The position numbers were made by a program, and so were the translations under genes. DNA of 64,000 nt. Origin: Modestobacter caceresii (lineage in GTDB: Bacteria; Actinomycetota; Actinomycetes; Mycobacteriales; Geodermatophilaceae). The stretch lies in the NCBI RefSeq assembly GCF_000761485.1, contig NZ_JPMX01000013.1:1-64000 (forward strand), given 5' to 3'. Positions 59,268-64,000 of this stretch are shown in pieces. The notes beneath the pieces were generated by a model that saw nothing but the letters and a program-made list of their open reading frames with translations, was not told the DNA's origin and did not search any database. Numbering within the stretch: the first letter of the stretch is position 1; each line of letters opens with the position of its first letter.

Positions 59268-60686
59268 GTGACCACCACAGCCTCGTCCGCGCCCCCGGAG
59301 CCGCGTCGCTACGCGATCGTCGGCACCGGCCACCGCGCCGAGATGTACGTCGCGGCGCTGCTGGGCAGCCACGCCGACGTCGGCCGGCTCGTCGCCCTCT
59401 GCGACCCCAACAGCACGCGGATGGCCTACTACCAGCGCCAGTTCGCCGCAGCCCACCCCGGCGCGGCGCCGCTGCCGGCCTACGGGCCCGAGGACTTCGA
59501 CACGATGCTCGACCGGGAGCAGCCCGACGTCGTCATCGTCGCGAGCGTCGACTTCACCCACGCCGAGTACATCTCCCGCGCGCTGCGCGCCGGCCGCGAC
59601 GTGATCACCGAGAAGCCGCTGACCACCGACGCGGCAGGCTGCCGCACCATCGTCGACGCCGTCGACGAGACCGACCGCGACCTGGTCGTCACCTTCAACT
59701 ACCGCTACTCGCCGCGGAACGCCGCCGTCCGCCGGCTCGTCGCCGAGGGCGCCATCGGCGCGGTCACCTCCGTGCACTTCGAGTGGGTGCTGGACTCCGT
59801 CCACGGCGCGGACTACTTCCGGCGCTGGCACCGGGACAAATCGCTGTCCGGCGGCCTGTTCGTGCACAAGGCCACGCACCACTTCGACCTGGTCAACTGG
59901 TGGGTCGGCGCGGTGCCGGAGACCGTCTTCGCCCTCGGCGACCTGCGCTTCTACGGCGACGCCAACGCGAAGGAGCGGGGCCTGGGGGAGCGCCCGGCGC
60001 GCAGCCACGGCGCCCCGGACGCCGGCCGTGACCCGTTCGCGCTCGACCTGGCCGGCAACGAGCGGCTGCGGCAGCTCTACCTGGAGGCGGAGGCCGAGGA
60101 CGGCTACATCCGCGACCAGGACGTGTTCTCCCCGGGCATCACCATCGAGGACAACATGGCGCTGCTGCTGCGCTACGCCGACGGCCCGGTGCTCAGCTAC
60201 TCGCTCAACGCGCACGGCCCCTGGGAGGGCTACCGGGTGAGCATCAACGGCACCGAGGGCCGGATCGAGCTGTCGGTGGTCGAGCGGGCCGCGGTCGTCG
60301 CCGCGGACGACGTCATCGGCGGGTTCGGCGTCGCCGTCGACCCGAGTGCCACGCCGGAGGAGGTCGAGGCGGCCTCCGGTGCCCGGAGCGAGGGCACCGA
60401 GCTGGTGCTGCAGCGCCGCTGGGAGGCGGCCCAGCGGATCGAGGTCCCCGAGGGGCCCGGTGCGCACGGCGGTGGCGACGCCCTGCTGCTGGACGACCTG
60501 TTCCGCCCCGGCGCCCGGTCGGACCCGCTGGGCCAGGCGGCCGGCTGGCTCGACGGCGTCCGCAGCGTGCTCGTCGGCGCGGCCGCCAACCAGTCCTTGA
60601 CCACCGGCCAGGTCGTGCACCTGGCCGACTTCGGCATCCCGCTGCGGCCCGAGGCCGCAGCCGCTCCCGCCGGGAGCACCCGATGA
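59268..60686 (+). CDS. Gfo/Idh/MocA-family dehydrogenase, long form
   Basis: A 472-aa oxidoreductase: RYAIVGTGHRAEMYVAALLG start, VALCDPN, the catalytic-Lys motif TEKPLTTDA, and GGLFVHKATHHFDLVNWW in the C-terminal domain. An insertion around residues 235-285 (GDANAKERGLGERPARSHG...) makes it longer than typical members. GTG 59268 after GAGAGGGAG. Probably oxidises the imported sugar, or handles a keto intermediate. Overlaps the next gene by 4 bp. Confidence 0.88.
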   Translation: MTTTASSAPPEPRRYAIVGTGHRAEMYVAALLGSHADVGRLVALCDPNSTRMAYYQRQFAAAHPGAAPLPAYGPEDFDTMLDREQPDVVIVASVDFTHAEYISRALRAGRDVITEKPLTTDAAGCRTIVDAVDETDRDLVVTFNYRYSPRNAAVRRLVAEGAIGAVTSVHFEWVLDSVHGADYFRRWHRDKSLSGGLFVHKATHHFDLVNWWVGAVPETVFALGDLRFYGDANAKERGLGERPARSHGAPDAGRDPFALDLAGNERLRQLYLEAEAEDGYIRDQDVFSPGITIEDNMALLLRYADGPVLSYSLNAHGPWEGYRVSINGTEGRIELSVVERAAVVAADDVIGGFGVAVDPSATPEEVEAASGARSEGTELVLQRRWEAAQRIEVPEGPGAHGGGDALLLDDLFRPGARSDPLGQAAGWLDGVRSVLVGAAANQSLTTGQVVHLADFGIPLRPEAAAAPAGSTR

Positions 60687-61864
60687 CCCCCTCACCCGCT
60701 TCGGAGGCAAGCACCGTGGACAGCTCGATCGGCATCATCATGAACGGCGTCACCGGCCGGATGGGCTACCGCCAGCACCTGGTCCGGTCCATCCTCGCCA
60801 TCCGGGACGCCGGTGGGCTGCAGCTCGCCGACGGCCGCCGGGTCGTGCCCGAGCCGATCCTGGTCGGCCGCAACGAGCGCAAGCTGGCCGACCTCGCCGC
60901 CCAGCACGGCATCGAGCGGTGGACGACGGACCTGGACGAGGCGCTGCGGGACGACTCCGCACCGATCTACTTCGACGCCCAGGTCACCCAGGCGCGGGAG
61001 AAGTCGATCAAGGCCGCGATCGCCGCCGGCAAGCACATCTACACCGAGAAGCCGACCGCGGAGTCCCTCGAGGGCGCCTTGGAGCTGGCCCGGCTCGCCG
61101 CCGAGGCCGGGGTCAAGAACGGCGTCGTCCACGACAAGCTCTACCTGCCCGGCCTGGTCAAGCTGAAGCGGCTGATCGACGGCGGCTTCTTCGGCCAGAT
61201 CCTGTCGGTGCGCGGCGAGTTCGGCTACTGGGTGTTCGAGGGCGACTGGCAGGAGGCCCAGCGGCCGAGCTGGAACTACCGCAAGGAGGACGGCGGCGGC
61301 ATCGTCGTCGACATGTTCTGCCACTGGTCCTACGTGCTGGAGAACCTCTTCGGCCGGCCGGAGGCGGTCACCGCCAAGGCGGTCACCCACATCCCCACCC
61401 GGATCGACGAGCACGGGCAGCCCTACCCGGCCACCGCCGACGACGCCGCCTACGGCATCTTCGAGCTGCCCGGCGGCGTGATCGCGCAGATCAACTCCTC
61501 CTGGGCGGTGCGGGTCTACCGCGACGAGCTGGTCGAGTTCCAGGTCGACGGCACCGAGGGCAGCGCCGTCGCCGGGCTGCGCGAGTGCAAGATCCAGCAC
61601 CGGGCCACCACCCCGAAGCCGGTCTGGAACCCCGACCTGCCGGTCACCGAGCGGTTCCGGGACCAGTGGCAGGTCGTGCCGGACAACGCCGACCTGGACA
61701 ACGGCTTCCGGGCGCAGTGGGAGCAGTTCCTCCGCCACGTGCTCGAGGACGCCCCGCACGCCTACGACTTCCTCGCCGGTGCCCGCGGCGTGCAGGTGGC
61801 CGAGCTGGGCCTGCAGTCCTCGGCCGAGGGCCGCCGGATCGAGATCCCCGAGGTGACGGTGTGA
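60683..61864 (+). CDS. Gfo/Idh/MocA-family dehydrogenase
   Basis: A 393-aa oxidoreductase with a modified N-terminal nucleotide motif MNGVTGRMGYRQHL. FDAQVTQAREKSIKAAIAAGKHIYTEKPTA carries the catalytic Lys. GGGIVVDMFCHWSYVLENLFG lies in the C-terminal domain. ATG 60683 gives an ATGA overlap; GTG 60716 is an alternative. Third Gfo-type enzyme in the regulon, suggesting successive redox steps. Confidence 0.88.
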   Translation: MTPSPASEASTVDSSIGIIMNGVTGRMGYRQHLVRSILAIRDAGGLQLADGRRVVPEPILVGRNERKLADLAAQHGIERWTTDLDEALRDDSAPIYFDAQVTQAREKSIKAAIAAGKHIYTEKPTAESLEGALELARLAAEAGVKNGVVHDKLYLPGLVKLKRLIDGGFFGQILSVRGEFGYWVFEGDWQEAQRPSWNYRKEDGGGIVVDMFCHWSYVLENLFGRPEAVTAKAVTHIPTRIDEHGQPYPATADDAAYGIFELPGGVIAQINSSWAVRVYRDELVEFQVDGTEGSAVAGLRECKIQHRATTPKPVWNPDLPVTERFRDQWQVVPDNADLDNGFRAQWEQFLRHVLEDAPHAYDFLAGARGVQVAELGLQSSAEGRRIEIPEVTV

Positions 61865-63027
61865 GCGGCCCGACCGTCCGGCTGCCCCGGTCCGACGGCA
61901 CGGTCGCCGAGCACCGGCTCGGCGAGCCCGGCGCCTTCACCCGCCCCGACGGCCCGCTGACCAGCCGCACCGCCTACGCCGCGGCGCACGTGGTGGCCGA
62001 CCCGTTCGGCGACAACACCCCCGGTGCGCCGGTGGACGTCGACTGGGAGGCGACGCTCGCCTTCCGTCGGCACCTGTGGTCCTACGGCCTGGGTGTCGCC
62101 GACGCGATGGACACCGCCCAGCGCGGCATGGGCATGCCCTGGAGCACCACCGCCGAGCTGATCCGCCGGTCGGCCGCCGAGGCGCAGGCCTGCGGCGGGC
62201 TGCTGGCCTGCGGTGCGGGCACCGACCAGGCACCGGCCGACCTGGCCAGCACCGATGAGGTGCTGGCCGCCTACCTCGAGCAGATCGAGGTGGTCGAGGG
62301 CGCCGGCGCGAACGTGATCATCATGGCCAGCCGGCAGCTGGCCCGGGTGGCCCGCAGCGCCGAGGACTACGCCAAGGTCTACGCCCGGCTGCTCGAGCAG
62401 GTGTCCCGGCCGGTGGTCCTGCACTGGCTCGGCCCCATGTTCGACCCGGCACTGGCCGGCTACTGGGGCTCGGCGCAGCTGACCGAGGCCACCGACACCG
62501 TGCTGCAGGTGATCGCCGACCACAGCGCCAAGGTCGACGGCATCAAGGTCTCCATGCTCGACGAGGCGCACGAGGTCGACATGCGCCGCCGGCTGCCCGA
62601 CGGCGTCCGGCTCTACACCGGGGACGACTTCAACTACCCGTCCCTGGTGCGCGGGGACGGCGAGTCGTACTCGCACGCCCTGCTGGGCATCTTCGACGCG
62701 ATCGCCCCGGCCGCCTCCACCGCCCTGCAGGCGCTGGACCGCGGCGACCTGGCGACCTACGACCGGCTGCTCGAGCCGACCGTGGCGCTGTCCCGGCACC
62801 TGTTCGGCACGCCCACCTACTACTACAAGACCGGCATCGTCTTCCTGGCCTGGCTGGCCGGCCACCAGCAGGGCTTCCGGATGGTCGGCGGGCTGGAGAG
62901 CTCGCGCAGCCCGGTGCACCTGGCCGAGGTCTTCCGGCTGGCCGACGCCGCCGGGCTGCTGCCCGACCCGGAGCTCGCCGCCGGTCGGATGCGGACGTAC
63001 CTGTCGACCGTGGGGGTGGCCCAGTGA
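61861..63027 (+). CDS. DUF993 protein, dihydrodipicolinate synthase-like
   Basis: A 388-aa TIM-barrel protein of DUF993. The DHDPS-like Schiff-base Lys candidate is in KVDGIKVSMLD (about K229), and YTGDDFNYPSLVRGDG follows at the barrel end. WDAT-type start DWEATLAFRRHLWSYGLGVADAMDTAQRG is characteristic. GTG start overlaps the previous stop. An aldolase or retro-aldol role on a keto-sugar acid is plausible; no activity is established to my knowledge. Confidence 0.8.
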   Translation: MSGPTVRLPRSDGTVAEHRLGEPGAFTRPDGPLTSRTAYAAAHVVADPFGDNTPGAPVDVDWEATLAFRRHLWSYGLGVADAMDTAQRGMGMPWSTTAELIRRSAAEAQACGGLLACGAGTDQAPADLASTDEVLAAYLEQIEVVEGAGANVIIMASRQLARVARSAEDYAKVYARLLEQVSRPVVLHWLGPMFDPALAGYWGSAQLTEATDTVLQVIADHSAKVDGIKVSMLDEAHEVDMRRRLPDGVRLYTGDDFNYPSLVRGDGESYSHALLGIFDAIAPAASTALQALDRGDLATYDRLLEPTVALSRHLFGTPTYYYKTGIVFLAWLAGHQQGFRMVGGLESSRSPVHLAEVFRLADAAGLLPDPELAAGRMRTYLSTVGVAQ

Positions 63028-63905
63028 CCGCCGACCCGCGGCTGGCCAAGCTGTCGATCAACCACAAGACGGTCGAGGGCTGGTCGATGCCCGACTTCGT
63101 CGACGGGGTGGCCGCGGCGGGGCTCTCCGCGCTCGGCACCTGGCGCGAGCCGGTCGCCGAGTTCGGCCTGGAGCGGTCCGCGAAGCTGATCCGGGACGCC
63201 GGCCTGCGGGTCACCTCGCACTGCCGCGGCGGGTTCCTCACCGCGACCGACCCGGCCGCCCGGGCCACCGCGCTGGCGGACAACCGGCGGGCGATCGACG
63301 AGACCGCCACCCTGGGCGCCGAGTCGCTGGTCATGGTGGTCGGTGGGCTGCCCGCCGGCTCCCGCGACCTGGTCGGTGCCCGGGAACGGGTCGCCGAGGC
63401 GCTGGCCGAACTGGCCCCCTACGCCGGTGAGCGCGGCGTGCGGCTGTCCCTGGAGGCGCTGCACCCGATGTACTGCGCCGACCGGGCCGTGCTCTCCACC
63501 CTCGCCCAGGCCCTCGACCTCGCGGCGCCCTTCCCGTCGGCCCAGGTGGGCGTCGTCGTCGACACCTTCCACCTCTGGTGGGACCCGGAGGTCTGGGCGT
63601 CGATCGCCCGGGCCGGTGACCGGATCGCCTCCTTCCAGGTCTGCGACTTCCTCATGCCGATCCCGGCCGACGCGCTGATGGCCCGCGGCTACATGGGCGA
63701 CGGGGTGATCGACTTCCCGCCGTTCGTGGCCGCGGTCGAGGCGGCGGGGTGGACCGGGGACGTCGAGGTGGAGATCTTCAACGCCGACGTCTGGGCCCAG
63801 CCCAAGGCCGAGGTCGTGGAGACGGTGAAGCAGCGCTACCTGGACGTCGTGGCGCCGGGCGTCGGGGCGGGTGGCGTGGGCGGGAGCAGGGTGGTGTCGG
63901 CGTGA
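63024..63905 (+). CDS. sugar phosphate isomerase/epimerase family protein
   Basis: A 293-aa xylose isomerase-like TIM barrel. Metal ligands appear in SLEALHPMYCADR (Glu), VVDTFHLWWDP (Asp/His) and VEVEIFNADVW (Glu). GTG 63024, coupled to DUF993 by a 4-bp overlap. Members near Gfo/Idh/MocA genes isomerise or eliminate keto-sugars. Confidence 0.87.
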   Translation: MTADPRLAKLSINHKTVEGWSMPDFVDGVAAAGLSALGTWREPVAEFGLERSAKLIRDAGLRVTSHCRGGFLTATDPAARATALADNRRAIDETATLGAESLVMVVGGLPAGSRDLVGARERVAEALAELAPYAGERGVRLSLEALHPMYCADRAVLSTLAQALDLAAPFPSAQVGVVVDTFHLWWDPEVWASIARAGDRIASFQVCDFLMPIPADALMARGYMGDGVIDFPPFVAAVEAAGWTGDVEVEIFNADVWAQPKAEVVETVKQRYLDVVAPGVGAGGVGGSRVVSA

Positions 63906-64000
63906 GGGTGCTGGTCACCGGCGGTGCCGGCCGGCTGGGCCGCAGCGTCGTCGACGGGCTGGCCGACGTCGGCCACGAGGTGGTCTCGGTCGACGTCACC
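63902..64000 (+). CDS. NAD-dependent epimerase/dehydratase, 5' part only
   Basis: Only 33 codons lie in the window: RVLVTGGAGRLGRSVVDGL followed by GHEVVSVDVT, an extended-SDR Rossmann start with the GGxGxxG loop. GTG 63902 overlaps the isomerase stop. Cut by the window end. Likely another step in the same catabolic route. Confidence 0.8.
   Translation, partial: MRVLVTGGAGRLGRSVVDGLADVGHEVVSVDVT

Noticed and set aside
1-64000. CRISPR arrays, tRNA or rRNA genes, insertion sequences, phage or integrase genes
   Set aside because: I looked for regularly spaced repeats, cloverleaf-like segments and transposase motifs and found none.

Overview
The window looks like chromosomal DNA from a high-GC actinomycete. 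Codon third positions are almost all G/C, GTG starts are common, and many neighbouring genes overlap by 4 bp (ATGA/GTGA). The gene set (GAF-ANTAR and MEDS/RsbA-type regulators, chemotaxis receptors, urate-degradation cassette, spore-pigment-like type II PKS) suggests a motile, pigmented soil or rock actinobacterium, most likely Geodermatophilaceae; that family placement is inference. I see no rRNA, tRNA, CRISPR array, insertion sequence or phage genes.

Layout. 1-7 kb: N-terminally truncated GNAT, alpha/beta hydrolase, small membrane protein, SDR-MDR oxidoreductase pair, MsrA, haloalkane dehalogenase-like hydrolase, rRNA methyltransferase, phosphoribosyltransferase. 7-9.6 kb: Cache-type chemotaxis receptor and GAF-ANTAR regulator. 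9.7-12.7 kb: complete urate-to-allantoin operon with a divergent CitE-like aldolase. 12.8-17.8 kb: RsbA-like and STAS regulators, NmrA-MarR pair, NUDIX, DUF1992, a lipoprotein and a tiny acidic protein. 17.9-21.8 kb: hydantoinase/oxoprolinase pair hyuBA.

21.9-33.3 kb: an eleven-gene, tightly coupled minus-strand operon for an aromatic polyketide. It has a minimal PKS (KSalpha, KSbeta, ACP), two cyclases, a cupin, an FAD hydroxylase carrying two N-terminal ABM domains, and its own acetyl-CoA carboxylase (BC, BCCP, fused CT). It also holds an acyltransferase homologue whose catalytic Ser is Gly, and the KSbeta has Gly where the usual Gln is expected. Divergent from it are two tandem NarL/LuxR-type regulators that both lack the phospho-acceptor Asp. 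The intergenic region between them carries repeated GCACCCGGGG motifs. This is the most interesting block of the window.

35.3-48.3 kb: ABC exporter pair, secreted beta-helix protein, VOC protein, dienelactone-hydrolase-like protein without its Cys, membrane molybdopterin oxidoreductase, copper-chaperone-like lipoprotein, tandem-PAP2 phosphatase overlapping a frameshifted metallophosphoesterase, a RibD-C protein, and a divergent MarR/ABC multidrug pair sharing a large palindromic operator. 48.3-49.7 kb: a second chemotaxis receptor behind a FliA-like promoter.

49.7-64 kb: a carbohydrate regulon. It includes a secreted pectate lyase, a LacI regulator grouped with M24-fold, DUF6807 and Gfo/Idh/MocA genes, and a divergent operon of ABC importer, two Gfo/Idh/MocA dehydrogenases, a DUF993 aldolase-like protein, a sugar isomerase and an epimerase/dehydrogenase cut by the window end. 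Related LacI-type operators precede the pectate lyase and the importer operon; the importer has two near-identical promoter-operator units 95 bp apart.
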